NCBI RefSeq assembly: GCF_005869225.1
Contig: NZ_SWFP01000008.1
Location: forward strand, 342,521 to 406,520
Direction: 5' to 3'
DNA length: 64,000 nucleotides
From: Dyadobacter bucti
GTDB taxonomy: Bacteria; Bacteroidota; Bacteroidia; Cytophagales; Spirosomataceae
Part shown: positions 32,729 to 41,950 of the stretch, one piece after another
Layout: each line of letters begins with the position of its first letter
How positions within the stretch are numbered: position 1 is the stretch's first letter
Position numbers and translations under genes: made by a program
The notes under the pieces: generated by a model
The model's database searches: none
Told to the model about the DNA's origin: nothing
Seen by the model: only the letters and a program-made list of their open reading frames with translations

Positions 32729-33412
32729 CTATACCTCCACCAATAAAATAATCGCATCCTGAGAAAGCGCCTCAAATTCTATAACTTCTGCATTTCTTAG
32801 CGACAAACCATCCCGCCGTTCCATCAGCCGGTTCTTGACTTCAAAAGCCCCTTCAATAACATATACGAAAACGCCATTTCCCGGATGTGAAACGGAATAA
32901 ACACCCTCTTCCCGGCCTCCATATTTACCTGTGTAAATATTTACCTCGTCCTTTCCGCCACTGAAAACCGGTTGAAGGATGTTTTTGTGTAAAAGATTAA
33001 ATTCGCTCAGCTGTTTGCTATGCATTGAATGTTCCGTACTTAACCTGATTTGCAGATAGTTGATCGTTTCTTGCGGATAAGGATTTATCAACATATAGGT
33101 CTGATCCGGATTTGCAAGGAATCTTAGCGCTTCTCCCGAATTCACAAAGTCCGCTGAACCTTTCTCCACATGAACCTCAATACCTCCGACCAGAGGGATC
33201 AAAACTATCTCGCAAAATTCATGAACCTTGATTTCATGCTCGCGTTGTGCCAGCAATGTTTCGTCATTAACCGCCAGCAATTTCCCAAACGCCTCTCTGC
33301 CTTCAGCCCGATAACCGGGAAAGTTGAATGTTCGAAAACTGCGGAAACCATCGGTTTGAAACAGCCCTCTCCGACTTTCCAGAAAAATCTGCGCTTCGAT
33401 TTGAACATCCAT
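32729..33412 (-). CDS. Pirin-like bicupin protein with degenerate metal site
   Basis: The 227-residue product matches the layout of pirin/YhhW-type bicupins: an N-terminal cupin (about 10-125) and a C-terminal half (about 140-225) ending in a beta-rich segment (VFVYVIEGAFEVKNR). The pirin opening RRGLF...FRSFRTFNFPGY is present. The usual HPHRGFE-type metal motif is replaced by REHEIKVHEFCEIV, so Fe binding and quercetinase activity are doubtful. It is cytosolic. A palindrome lies 35 bp upstream. The neighbouring upstream gene encodes an intradiol dioxygenase, which could suggest aromatic metabolism, but the promoter gap argues for separate units. Confidence 0.7.
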   Translation of the reverse strand: MDVQIEAQIFLESRRGLFQTDGFRSFRTFNFPGYRAEGREAFGKLLAVNDETLLAQREHEIKVHEFCEIVLIPLVGGIEVHVEKGSADFVNSGEALRFLANPDQTYMLINPYPQETINYLQIRLSTEHSMHSKQLSEFNLLHKNILQPVFSGGKDEVNIYTGKYGGREEGVYSVSHPGNGVFVYVIEGAFEVKNRLMERRDGLSLRNAEVIEFEALSQDAIILLVEV

Positions 33413-33446
33413 GATATGCTAATTATCCGCTATTGGTAATCGATAG

Positions 33447-33463
33447 TTTTTGTAATACAAAAA
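33447..33463. promoter_or_regulatory. 17-bp palindrome between dioxygenase and pirin-like genes
   Basis: TTTTTGTA and TACAAAAA flank a single central A. It lies 35 bp upstream of the pirin-like start and 13 bp after the dioxygenase stop. It could be an operator for the pirin-like gene. The AT-only composition makes a terminator unlikely. Confidence 0.4.
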
Positions 33464-33475
33464 GCCGACAGCCCT

Positions 33476-34201
33476 CTACGCAGTTACCACAATAGTATGG
33501 TTCAATTCAAATCCCGCCGAAACGCTTCCGGTTATCGTCGACATCTCGGTACTCACGCCATCGCCAAAAACATTGTCGCGCGCATTGGTAGTGTCTGCCT
33601 GTCCGTGGGTCGCATAAACGCCTTGGGCATAGACTACTTTGGATACGTCCTCAGGAAAAGCGATTTGTGTAACCAGCAGCGATTTTCCACTCGCATTATA
33701 AACGTGAACATGAATATGCGGAGCCCTGCCGGAGTACCATCCCGGATATATGCTGGTAAAAGTTACAAGTCCGTTTGCATCGGTCGTCTGCCTGCCCCTC
33801 AGGAAGTGTACACTCTGATAGTTAGTAGACTGCATCCCCGTACCTCCATATTCTGAATAATTTCCTGCCGCATCGCAATGCCAGATATCCACGAACGCGC
33901 TGGCCAAAGCAGCACAGCTATTGTTTTTATTTTGGATAATAATCTTAACCGTCAGTTTATTTCCAGTTCTATCCGAAGTTATATCATTGGTAACAAGCCC
34001 GCTTGGCGATTTGGTAGGAAACGGCCCTTCGGTTTCTGACGCCGTGGCTGTGCATGTGCCATTGGTAGTGCCGGTTGTAGTGCCGGTTTCGGATGAGGTT
34101 CCGGTAGGATCTACCGAGCTGTCTGAGCAACTGATCAGTGGGGCGATGGCCGCAAAACCCAATACTGAAAATCCTCTCTTTAAAAATTCTTTACGTTCCA
34201 T
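33476..34201 (-). CDS. Lipoprotein intradiol ring-cleavage dioxygenase-like protein
   Basis: This 241-residue protein has an N-terminal lipoprotein signal (LISC, lipid Cys25) preceded by a Lys-Arg pair, then a Thr/Ser/Gly-rich linker (about 26-48). The remainder matches the protocatechuate 3,4-dioxygenase beta-subunit fold. Iron ligands are visible as Tyr in the NYSEYGG segment, Tyr in PGWYSGRAPHIHVHV, and the two histidines of that motif. VDIWHCDAAGNYSEY is a strong family signature. It is exported, so its substrate must be outside the cytoplasm. No other aromatic-degradation gene is nearby. The substrate is unknown. Confidence 0.85.
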   Translation of the reverse strand: MERKEFLKRGFSVLGFAAIAPLISCSDSSVDPTGTSSETGTTTGTTNGTCTATASETEGPFPTKSPSGLVTNDITSDRTGNKLTVKIIIQNKNNSCAALASAFVDIWHCDAAGNYSEYGGTGMQSTNYQSVHFLRGRQTTDANGLVTFTSIYPGWYSGRAPHIHVHVYNASGKSLLVTQIAFPEDVSKVVYAQGVYATHGQADTTNARDNVFGDGVSTEMSTITGSVSAGFELNHTIVVTA

Positions 34202-34320
34202 ATTTGCAACAGTTCTGTGATTTCTAACCTATATCGTGGAAATCAACCTCCTTGTTGCGACGGCTACGGTATGTATCGGTCAATAACCCGATTGTCCCGG
34301 TGAATGGGTAAAAGCCGAAC

Positions 34321-35016
34321 TCATCTTGCCTTCCATTTTTCTATAAAATTCAGATAACTATCGCTGATCGTCAGTTCCCGTCCTGTTAACAATTTTACTT
34401 TTCTGTTTTGTATCGATTGAACGGACGCATATGGGACAATGTAACTTCTGTGAATGCGGCTGAAACGGTATTCCGGTAAAATTTCAAGTATACCTTTTAA
34501 AGACATCAATGTAAGTACCGGGTGCTTAATGCTCAGTAAATGGATCTTGATGTAATCCTCCATACTTTCAATAAACTCTATATCATCCAAAACGACCTTA
34601 ACCATTTTGTACTCCGATCTCACGATAATAGAGCCGGCGACTTCTGGTTGGCGGGATCTTTTGTACTGAAACAGCTCCAGTGCTTTGGCTATCGCCTTCT
34701 CAAAACGTTCCTTACTGATAGGTTTCAACAAATAATCCAGTGCTTCCAGCTCAAAACCCTGATGCGCGTATTTCTTATGTGCGGTGGTGAAAATGACCAT
34801 CGGCTTTTTATCGAGCTGGGCTACCAGCGCCAGCCCCGAAAGGTCCGGCATGTTGATATCCACAAAAAGCAAATCGACTGTGTTGCTTTTCAGATAAGCT
34901 GCACCTTCAATCGCATCGTCAAAAGTCTTTACCAGATCGATTGCAGGACATTCTGAAATATATTTCTCCAATAAATCAAGCGCAAGCGGCTCATCGTCAA
35001 TCGCAACACATTTCAT
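34321..35016 (-). CDS. LytTR-family response regulator
   Basis: This 231-residue regulator has a CheY-like receiver with acidic pair Asp7-Asp8, phosphorylation site Asp53 in LLFVDINMPDLSG, and the conserved Lys in the TTAHKKYAHQ region. A C-terminal LytTR DNA-binding domain (about 130-231, with DIEFIESMEDYIKIHLL and FSRIHRSYIVP) follows. Its ATG overlaps the stop of the histidine kinase gene (ATGA, 4 bp), so the two form a two-component pair. Likely targets cannot be identified from this sequence. Confidence 0.95.
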   Translation of the reverse strand: MKCVAIDDEPLALDLLEKYISECPAIDLVKTFDDAIEGAAYLKSNTVDLLFVDINMPDLSGLALVAQLDKKPMVIFTTAHKKYAHQGFELEALDYLLKPISKERFEKAIAKALELFQYKRSRQPEVAGSIIVRSEYKMVKVVLDDIEFIESMEDYIKIHLLSIKHPVLTLMSLKGILEILPEYRFSRIHRSYIVPYASVQSIQNRKVKLLTGRELTISDSYLNFIEKWKAR

Positions 35017-36110
35017 TTTGAAAAAAGCTTTAAATGCACAACAAAGGTTTTTTCGTTATTCTCAATTTTGAATTCGTAGCGCCCGGCATATAAAAAATCC
35101 AGACGTTTCTTAGTATTGGCTATACCTACTCCACTCCCGTTTTCAATCGTACCCTGATCGATAATCATATTTTCACAAAAAAAAGAGATCATCTCAGCGG
35201 TACTTTCAATACAGATCCTGATCAGCGAATCCCGGTGATTGCTTACTCCGAATTTAAATGCATTTTCTACGAATGTCATCATGATCAAAGGCGCCACTGC
35301 AGTATCCGTATCAGCTATTTTCAATTCCACATCCACTTTTGTCTTCTCGTTTAACCTCAATCTTTGCAGGTCTATATAGTTTTTAAGACATGCGATCTCG
35401 TCTTCCAGAGGTACATAATTCTCTGTTGCCTCTTCTGTGATATACCGCATCATTTTGGATAATTTTAAAATACTTGGCGCGGTATTATCATGTTTGCTGA
35501 CAGCCAGCGAATAAATATTGTTAAGCGTATTAAAAAGAAAATGAGGGTTGATCTGGGCTTTAAAAAAAGACAACTCGGCCTGCGCCTTGTCTGCCTCCGA
35601 CAGTATGGCCTTTCGCTCAGACAAGCGCCACTGCTCAGAAATCCTGATTGCCATCGCAACAACCCAGATAATAACAAACAATACCAGGCTCACAAAATCC
35701 ACAGGAGCAGTTTGCCGGCGTGGTCCTGGCCGGTGCGGTGGCGGCATTCTTTCAAAACTGTGATCCGGAGGGGAATGTAATCGCTGAGGGTGATCAAATT
35801 CCTGGTTTCGGAATTTTTTAAAAATAAGATTTTCGAAAGGCTGTGTAAAATAAAAGACCACAAAACCGTTCACAAAGATCCCGGCGTAAATCCAATGCCT
35901 TTGTTTTAGAAACAACCCAGGAATTAAAAAACGGAGGTTAAGATAAAACAGCGCGAAATAAATTAGAAAGAACAGCCAGAATGAACCCGAAGTGAGTACT
36001 GCTACCTGCCTGCCCTGTTCAGCCTCCCTGGACATGATCGTAAAAGGCAGGCTGATAAAAAGCAGCCACCCCAGCAGGTGAAGAATCCAGAAATTCTTGG
36101 TCTTAAACAT
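35013..36110 (-). CDS. LytS-type sensor histidine kinase
   Basis: The 365-residue protein has four hydrophobic segments (in about 10-75 and 135-160), with a charged Pro/His/Arg-rich loop at about 115-135 (PPDHSFERMPPPHRPGPRR). The His_kinase domain follows with FKAQINPHFLFNTLNNIYSL (phospho-acceptor His) and an ATPase domain with NAFKFG and GSGVGIANTKKRL. It signals to the LytTR regulator immediately downstream. The amino-acid permease gene at 36220 diverges from it across 109 bp, which makes it a candidate target, but no binding site is evident. Confidence 0.94.
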   Translation of the reverse strand: MFKTKNFWILHLLGWLLFISLPFTIMSREAEQGRQVAVLTSGSFWLFFLIYFALFYLNLRFLIPGLFLKQRHWIYAGIFVNGFVVFYFTQPFENLIFKKFRNQEFDHPQRLHSPPDHSFERMPPPHRPGPRRQTAPVDFVSLVLFVIIWVVAMAIRISEQWRLSERKAILSEADKAQAELSFFKAQINPHFLFNTLNNIYSLAVSKHDNTAPSILKLSKMMRYITEEATENYVPLEDEIACLKNYIDLQRLRLNEKTKVDVELKIADTDTAVAPLIMMTFVENAFKFGVSNHRDSLIRICIESTAEMISFFCENMIIDQGTIENGSGVGIANTKKRLDFLYAGRYEFKIENNEKTFVVHLKLFSK

Positions 36111-36219
36111 TACGGTTGTTCATTGTTAATCTTCCCGGCTGCAAATCATTACGAATATAGGCAGTTACAAAAAGAAAAAGTTTTCATATTTTCGGAAAAG
36201 CACATTTTTCACTCCATCT

Positions 36220-37554
36220 ATGCAGCAACCCTCTGCCAGGAACGAACTCTTCAAAATACTGGGCGTCGGTTTCGGGATCGCGGTCACCGTTGGCGGCACG
36301 ATTGGTACTGGTATTCTACGAAAACCGGGGCCTATTGCCGCGCAGCTCGGAGACCCATGGCTTATTATGACATTGTGGGTGGCAGTAAGCCTCTATGCTT
36401 TTTTAGGGACTTTATGTACCATCGAACTCGGCACATCGGTGCCCAGGGCGGGCGCGTGGTATGTGTATGCGCAACGGGCATTTGGAAATTACGCCGGTTT
36501 TGTTGTCGGTATAAACAGCTGGCTGGGGACATGCTCGGCTTTGGGATTCGGTGTGTATACCATGAGCGAATACCTCGCGCTTTTGATCCCTTCGCTGGTA
36601 GGTTACGAACCCTATACAGCGGCAGCCATCCTTTTGGTTCTGACCGGCATACACTGGGTCGGACTGGCGCTGGCGAGTAGTTTTCAGAATGTAATGAGCG
36701 TACTCAAAGGTATCGGGCTGTTCCTGTTCGTGGCGGTATGTTATATGTATGGCGATGAAATTTCTACCGAACAAACCCGGCTCACCACCAGCCGCATCAT
36801 ACAAACCGGCAGCTGGATAGCTCCTGTCATCTTTTCATTGCAGGCTATTTTTTATACCTACGACGGCTGGCATACCGCTGCCTATTTCTCGGAGGAAGAT
36901 AAGGACCCTTCCAAAAACCTTCCTAAATCCATGATCGGGGGTGTTTTGCTCATCATTGCCATTTATCTGCTGTGTAACCTGGCGATTCTCCACATTTTGC
37001 CCATGAGTGAATTGTCTGAATCCAAGCTAGCCGCCGCAGATGCAATCACACTGATTTTCGGAGAAGGTTCAGGAAAAATTGTAACCTTATTTCTGATGAT
37101 CTCTATTCTGGGGATTGTGAATGCACAGCTGCTTTTTAATCCCCGTGTTTTGTATTCCATGAGCCGCGACGGGCTTTTTTTCAGAGGCGGGACAAAGGTC
37201 AATAAAGGAGGGACACCTTCTTTCGCCATGCTGGTAACATCCGGCGTAGCCATTACCCTCATCCTGATCGGAAAAGAGGCCTGTGAAAAACTTTCCGATA
37301 TCGCTACATTCTTTTTTGTGCTGGGCTACACTTCCGGCTTCGCGTCCCTGCTGGCACTCCGGAAAAAAGAGCCGCTTCTCCCCCGCCCCTGGAAAGTTCC
37401 GGCCTATCCTTTTTTGCCGATTTTAATGCTGATCTGCTCACTGGCTTTTCTGGTGAGCGCGGTGGTGCAGGACCTGGGGAGCAGTCAGTATTCATTGCTT
37501 TTTCTGGTGATCAGCTACCCGCTTTACTTGCTGGTAAGCCGTCTGAACAGATAA
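36220..37554 (+). CDS. APC-family amino acid permease
   Basis: This 444-residue inner-membrane transporter has about 12 hydrophobic segments. The APC signature GGTIGTGILRKPG lies at 25-37 in the first segment. The conserved FYTYDGWHTAAYFSEEDKDPSKNLPKS region is near 210-237. Members carry amino acids or polyamines with protons or by exchange; the substrate cannot be assigned. It may be a target of the adjacent divergent LytS/LytTR pair. The gene ends 55 bp before the MG2/TonB-plug gene. Confidence 0.92.
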   Translation: MQQPSARNELFKILGVGFGIAVTVGGTIGTGILRKPGPIAAQLGDPWLIMTLWVAVSLYAFLGTLCTIELGTSVPRAGAWYVYAQRAFGNYAGFVVGINSWLGTCSALGFGVYTMSEYLALLIPSLVGYEPYTAAAILLVLTGIHWVGLALASSFQNVMSVLKGIGLFLFVAVCYMYGDEISTEQTRLTTSRIIQTGSWIAPVIFSLQAIFYTYDGWHTAAYFSEEDKDPSKNLPKSMIGGVLLIIAIYLLCNLAILHILPMSELSESKLAAADAITLIFGEGSGKIVTLFLMISILGIVNAQLLFNPRVLYSMSRDGLFFRGGTKVNKGGTPSFAMLVTSGVAITLILIGKEACEKLSDIATFFFVLGYTSGFASLLALRKKEPLLPRPWKVPAYPFLPILMLICSLAFLVSAVVQDLGSSQYSLLFLVISYPLYLLVSRLNR

Positions 37555-37609
37555 AATAATACTATTCTTTTTCAGTAAAATAATAAATTGCGCGGGACCA
37601 ACGTAGACC

Positions 37610-40051
37610 ATGATGATCTCTTATGCCACTCTGTTCAGGAAAATCCCTTTGATCCCAACTGTTCTGGTACTTCTGCTGGCTGCATTTCAGTGGGCTGATG
37701 ATGATTTTACGGGACAAATCGCCGCCAGATTACAAAAATACAGACAGGCGTTTCCACAGGAAAAAGCCTACCTGCACCTGGACAAGCCGTATTACGTCGT
37801 CGGAGATACGCTATGGTTTGCGGGTTATCTGACAGAAGCTTCTCTCCACCAGGCCGATAGTGCCAGTAATCTGCTATATGTGGGTCTTATCGACCAGCGC
37901 ACAGGAAAAAACGTGGCGTTGCGCCGGGTACAGCTTAGCGGGGGAATTGGGCACGGTGATATTGCACTCGCGGATTCTATCGCGCCAGGGCCATACACTA
38001 TACGGGCGTACACCAACTGGATGCGCAATTTTTCAGAGGATTTCATTTTCAAAAAAGATATTTATCTTTTTGATGAAACGGGAACCCCCGCCTCCTCCGC
38101 ATCATCAAAAACAGACCTTCAGTTTTTCGCCGAAGGAGGGCATCTTGTCGCAGGTATTAACACACGTATCGCATTCAAGGCAATAGACGGCGACGGGCTT
38201 GGAACGGATGCGGAAGGTTTCATCCTCGATCAGCAAAAGGATACCGTTGCAACTTTTAAAAGCCAGCACCTTGGTATGGGCAGGTTTCAGTTTGAACCCG
38301 CTCCCGGAAAAATTTATACTGCATTTCTCCGGAATAAAAATGGCGGCACCACTCGTTTTGACTTCCCGAAAGTAGAAGAATCAGGTTTTACAATGATGGT
38401 CGACAACCTTTCCAATCCTCTAAAAATGAAGATACTGGCCTATTGCAAGCTTCCTGGATCAAAAGAAAATCCGGTGCATGTCGTAGGTCATTCCAGAGGA
38501 ATTGTGGCGTTTGTGGCGAAGGGTAAAATCTCTGACAAAGGTCTCGTAATGAGTATCCCCACCACCGATCTGCCTGACGGAATTACGCACCTGACACTTT
38601 TTAACGAACAGAACAAACCGGTTTCCGAAAGGCTGGTTTTCACAGACCATAGCCGAAGGCTGCGGGTGAGCCTTAATCCGACCAGAAAAACATACAAACC
38701 GAGGGAAAAAACCGAAGTAGAACTCACTGTGAGCGATTCGGCCGGTAACCCCGTGGAAACGAGCATTTCGGTTTCGGTTACAGATGCCAGCCAGATCGAG
38801 CAGCAACCAAACGATCAGAATTTAGTCTCTTACCTTAATTTATCGTCTGATTTAAAAGGTCACATAGAGCAGCCCGGATATTACTTTGATGCTGAAAAAT
38901 CCGAACGGAAAATTTATGCAGATTACCTGATGATGACCCAGGGTTGGACAAGATTTCACTGGGACGATGTTTTTCGGGATTCGCTCCCCGAACCGCGTTA
39001 CTTCGTAGAGCAAGGTATTTCTCTGGAAGGAGAAGCAAAGCGGTCGGGCAGAAAACTTTCCGACAAAACCATGCTCTCTGTTTACCTGAGTAGTGACAGT
39101 ATTAACAGTTTTATGACCGCAGAAACAAATCAATCGGGGCGGTTCGCTATACATAACCTGGTCTTTTCTGACTCCCTTAATCTTCGGATTCAGGGTATGA
39201 ACAAAAAGGGAAATCAGAATCTGTCTTTCACATTAAGTTTGTTCCAGCCTTTTTCAACCACCATGCAGAAGGTGCCGTTTTACCCGGTTACCGTAAATTC
39301 AATTCAGTTGAGCGAATATTTAAAAAGGGCGGCACAGGATCAGGAAATTGCAAGAAAAATACGGGAAAGCCGGGAAAGACTCTTACAGGAAGTAACCATC
39401 AAAGGCAAAAAAGAAACGCAACGGGACACCCGAAAGCTCTATAACAATGCCGATGCAAGTTTAAAAATCACACCGCAGATGGCTTCGTCAGCTATGTCTG
39501 TTCTGGATATGCTGGCTGGCAGAGTAGCTGGTGTTCAGGTGGTTGGCTCAGGCATGAATGCTTCTGTTTTCATTCGGGGAAACCGGGGCGAGCCTCAATT
39601 TGTCCTCGACGGTATGCCCGTTGATAAAGACCTGGTTACGAACCTGAATGTACAGGATATTGAGTCTATCGATGTATTGAAAGGGGCGTCCGCAGCGATA
39701 TTCGGAAGCAGAGGCGGTAATGGCGTTATTTCCATCCTGACCAAAAGAGGCAATGAAAATTACGACTACTCACAGGAAATTGTACCTGGCGTTCTGATCT
39801 CTAAAATAGCGGGCTTTGATGTTCCAAGAGATTTTTATATGCCTGATTATCAAGTGAAAAAGCCACAAGACAACCGGCCAGATTACCGGTCGACGATATA
39901 CTGGGCTCCCATGTTGAAAACAGGCAAAGACGGAAAAGTGAAGTTTCAGTATTTTAATACCGATGCGGCCACCCGTGTCGACATCCGGGCCGATGTGTTA
40001 AGCCCAGCCGGAATTCCGGGTTTTGCCAAATCGGGTTATACCGTTGAATAA
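37610..40051 (+). CDS. MG2-type protein with TonB-dependent-receptor plug domain but no barrel
   Basis: The 813-residue protein begins with a hydrophobic N-terminal signal/anchor (IPTVLVLLLAAFQW). An MG2 alpha-2-macroglobulin-like domain follows (AYLHLDKPYYVVGDTLWFAGYL near 42-65). Further beta domains (about 250-560) include a carboxypeptidase-regulatory-like phrase (VSGEAK-like at about 460-500). A TonB plug domain occupies about 615-720: VLDMLAGRVAGVQVV, VLDGMPVDKDL and DIESIDVLKGASAAIFGSRGGNGVISILT. No 22-strand barrel follows, only about 90 residues. The product is probably periplasmic or surface-linked in polymer handling. Such fusions are common in Bacteroidota but the function is unsettled. 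Confidence 0.85.
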   Translation: MMISYATLFRKIPLIPTVLVLLLAAFQWADDDFTGQIAARLQKYRQAFPQEKAYLHLDKPYYVVGDTLWFAGYLTEASLHQADSASNLLYVGLIDQRTGKNVALRRVQLSGGIGHGDIALADSIAPGPYTIRAYTNWMRNFSEDFIFKKDIYLFDETGTPASSASSKTDLQFFAEGGHLVAGINTRIAFKAIDGDGLGTDAEGFILDQQKDTVATFKSQHLGMGRFQFEPAPGKIYTAFLRNKNGGTTRFDFPKVEESGFTMMVDNLSNPLKMKILAYCKLPGSKENPVHVVGHSRGIVAFVAKGKISDKGLVMSIPTTDLPDGITHLTLFNEQNKPVSERLVFTDHSRRLRVSLNPTRKTYKPREKTEVELTVSDSAGNPVETSISVSVTDASQIEQQPNDQNLVSYLNLSSDLKGHIEQPGYYFDAEKSERKIYADYLMMTQGWTRFHWDDVFRDSLPEPRYFVEQGISLEGEAKRSGRKLSDKTMLSVYLSSDSINSFMTAETNQSGRFAIHNLVFSDSLNLRIQGMNKKGNQNLSFTLSLFQPFSTTMQKVPFYPVTVNSIQLSEYLKRAAQDQEIARKIRESRERLLQEVTIKGKKETQRDTRKLYNNADASLKITPQMASSAMSVLDMLAGRVAGVQVVGSGMNASVFIRGNRGEPQFVLDGMPVDKDLVTNLNVQDIESIDVLKGASAAIFGSRGGNGVISILTKRGNENYDYSQEIVPGVLISKIAGFDVPRDFYMPDYQVKKPQDNRPDYRSTIYWAPMLKTGKDGKVKFQYFNTDAATRVDIRADVLSPAGIPGFAKSGYTVE

Positions 40052-40138
40052 CTGATTTTCAGACAAGAATCCGCGGTTTTGGTCGTTAGTATTCTTGTTT
40101 GGATCGCTCTATGCGCAAATCATACAGACAAAAATTGA

Positions 40139-40146
40139 TAACTTTG
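40139..40146 (+). promoter_or_regulatory. -7 promoter element for the TPR-DUF4292 gene pair
   Basis: TAACTTTG matches TAnnTTTG exactly, 59 bp before the ATG of the TPR gene. No TTTG is evident 19-21 bp upstream. Confidence 0.4.
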
Positions 40147-40204
40147 CTGTTTAATAAAGAAAATACGGCATTATATCTCACGACCTGATGGCACTCTATA
40201 AAAT

Positions 40205-41950
40205 ATGAGGACGGAATACTTAAAACTGGGCCTTCTTCTTTGTTTGCTGGCAACGATATGTGTGCAGCCGGCACAAGCGCAGCGTCGTAATAAAGATCGT
40301 GAGAAAGGGCCGGAGAAAACAGAAGCCACCAGCGTTCGACTGGAAGAAGAATCTCTTGCCACGGAAGGCATGAAGTTCATGATGAAAGACGAGCCTGCAC
40401 GTGCGCTTCCCGTCTTCGAAAAATTAGTCCAGGCTAAAAGCCAGGATGGCGCAAGCCACTATTTGCTTGCCTCTGCCCTGCTCAAACTCGAACGTTTTGA
40501 CGACGCCCTCGTTTCGTCAAAAAAAGCCTACGAACTCAATAAGGAAAACATATTTTTTGCGCAGCAGCTTGCAGAGCTATACGCAAAAAAAAGAAAGTAC
40601 GCAGAAGCGGCTGAAATTTATGAAACGCTTTTGACCAAAAGCCCCGAGAATATTCAGTATGGAATTGAGTTGGCCGCAGTGTATGTGTTTAATGATCAGT
40701 TCGATAAGGCGATCAATACCTACAATGTTCTTGAAAAAACACTTGGGGTAACTGAAGAAATCACGCACCAGAAACAGCAGCTATATCTGAGACAAAATAA
40801 TCTGGAGAAAGCACTTAGTGAAGCAAAAAAACTGATTGCATCCGAACCAGGCGAAGTGAGCTACCGGGTGGAACTGGCTGAAATGCTGATTGCGAATGAC
40901 CGGATTGTGGAGGCTGTCAGCCCATTGGAAGATGCTCTTAAAATCAATCCTGATGAAGCCCAGGCACACGTATTGCTCGCCGACATTTACCGGAGAAACG
41001 GAGATGTTCAAAAATGCAACCAGGAATTAAAGCTCGTCTTTGCTAACCCCAATCTTGACGCGGATCCTAAAATCCGGGTATTAACCGGCTACCTCACGAT
41101 GCTCAAGACCGAAGCAGAACTCGGGGACGCATTGGTTCTGGCCAAACAACTTTCTGATACTCACCCCAATGAGCCGCGCGTCAATGTGATTTATGCGGAA
41201 TTGCTCATGCGGCAGAATAAAAAAGCCGAAGCCAGGGAAATGTTTATGAAAGCAGCGTTGGCAGATGGTTCCGTTTTTCAGGTTTGGGGAGCTATATTAC
41301 AATTGGACAATGACCTCAACCAGCCGGACAGTCTGCTCGTCCACTCAGAAAAAGCGCTTGAATTGTTCCCGAACCAGGGTATGTTCTGGTATTCCAATGG
41401 AATTGCCAACCTGGTAAAGAAAAATTTCAAAGAGGCGATCTCGTCTCTTGAAGAAAGTCTGAAGCTGATGGATAAACCGGATATGATCCCATACATCAAT
41501 GCCCAACTCGGTGATGCTTACAACGGTCTAGGTGAACATGCCAAATCAGATGCGGCATACGAGCTGGCCCTGCAGGGTAACCCGGATAATGATCATGTTT
41601 TGAACAATTATAGTTATTTCCTTTCCCTTCGTAAGGAAAAGCTGGACCTGGCGCTCAAAATGTCTGAAAAACTGGTAAATACCCACAAGGACAATCCTAC
41701 CTACCTGGACACATACGCCTGGGTGTTATACATCCGGAAAGATTACAAAAAAGCCAAGGAGTATCTTGAAAAAGCCATGTTGGACAGCAGTGGTGTCAGT
41801 GGCACGATTGTTGAACATTATGGTGATGTGCTGTTCAAACTAGGTGAGCGGGACAATGCAGTGGCCCAGTGGAAAAAAGCCAAAAGAATGGGGGAAACCA
41901 CTGAACTTCTTGATAAAAAAATAGCAACAGGCGCATTACATGAGCAATAA
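40205..41950 (+). CDS. Exported TPR protein of the DUF4292/EnvC cluster
   Basis: This 581-residue protein has a signal peptide (MRTEYLKLGLLLCLLATICVQ, cleavage after Ala-Gln-Ala near 25) and about a dozen TPR units, such as RALPVFEKLVQAKSQDGA, DDALVSSKKAYELNKENI, YAEAAEIYETLLTKSPENI and EAISSLEESLKLM. It is therefore a periplasmic or outer-membrane scaffold. Its stop overlaps the next gene by 11 bp, and an EnvC-like gene follows, so it belongs to an envelope operon. TPR proteins in this position occur in Bacteroidota, but the role is not established. Confidence 0.88.
   Translation: MRTEYLKLGLLLCLLATICVQPAQAQRRNKDREKGPEKTEATSVRLEEESLATEGMKFMMKDEPARALPVFEKLVQAKSQDGASHYLLASALLKLERFDDALVSSKKAYELNKENIFFAQQLAELYAKKRKYAEAAEIYETLLTKSPENIQYGIELAAVYVFNDQFDKAINTYNVLEKTLGVTEEITHQKQQLYLRQNNLEKALSEAKKLIASEPGEVSYRVELAEMLIANDRIVEAVSPLEDALKINPDEAQAHVLLADIYRRNGDVQKCNQELKLVFANPNLDADPKIRVLTGYLTMLKTEAELGDALVLAKQLSDTHPNEPRVNVIYAELLMRQNKKAEAREMFMKAALADGSVFQVWGAILQLDNDLNQPDSLLVHSEKALELFPNQGMFWYSNGIANLVKKNFKEAISSLEESLKLMDKPDMIPYINAQLGDAYNGLGEHAKSDAAYELALQGNPDNDHVLNNYSYFLSLRKEKLDLALKMSEKLVNTHKDNPTYLDTYAWVLYIRKDYKKAKEYLEKAMLDSSGVSGTIVEHYGDVLFKLGERDNAVAQWKKAKRMGETTELLDKKIATGALHEQ

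Noticed and set aside
34202..34320. Possible hairpin (ACCC...GGGT) after the LytTR gene as a terminator
   Set aside because: The stem is short and bulged, and no T-run follows on either strand.
36078..36680. Plus-strand 200-codon frame overlapping the permease start
   Set aside because: The permease frame has transmembrane and APC motifs; this frame is Cys/Arg-rich shadow sequence.
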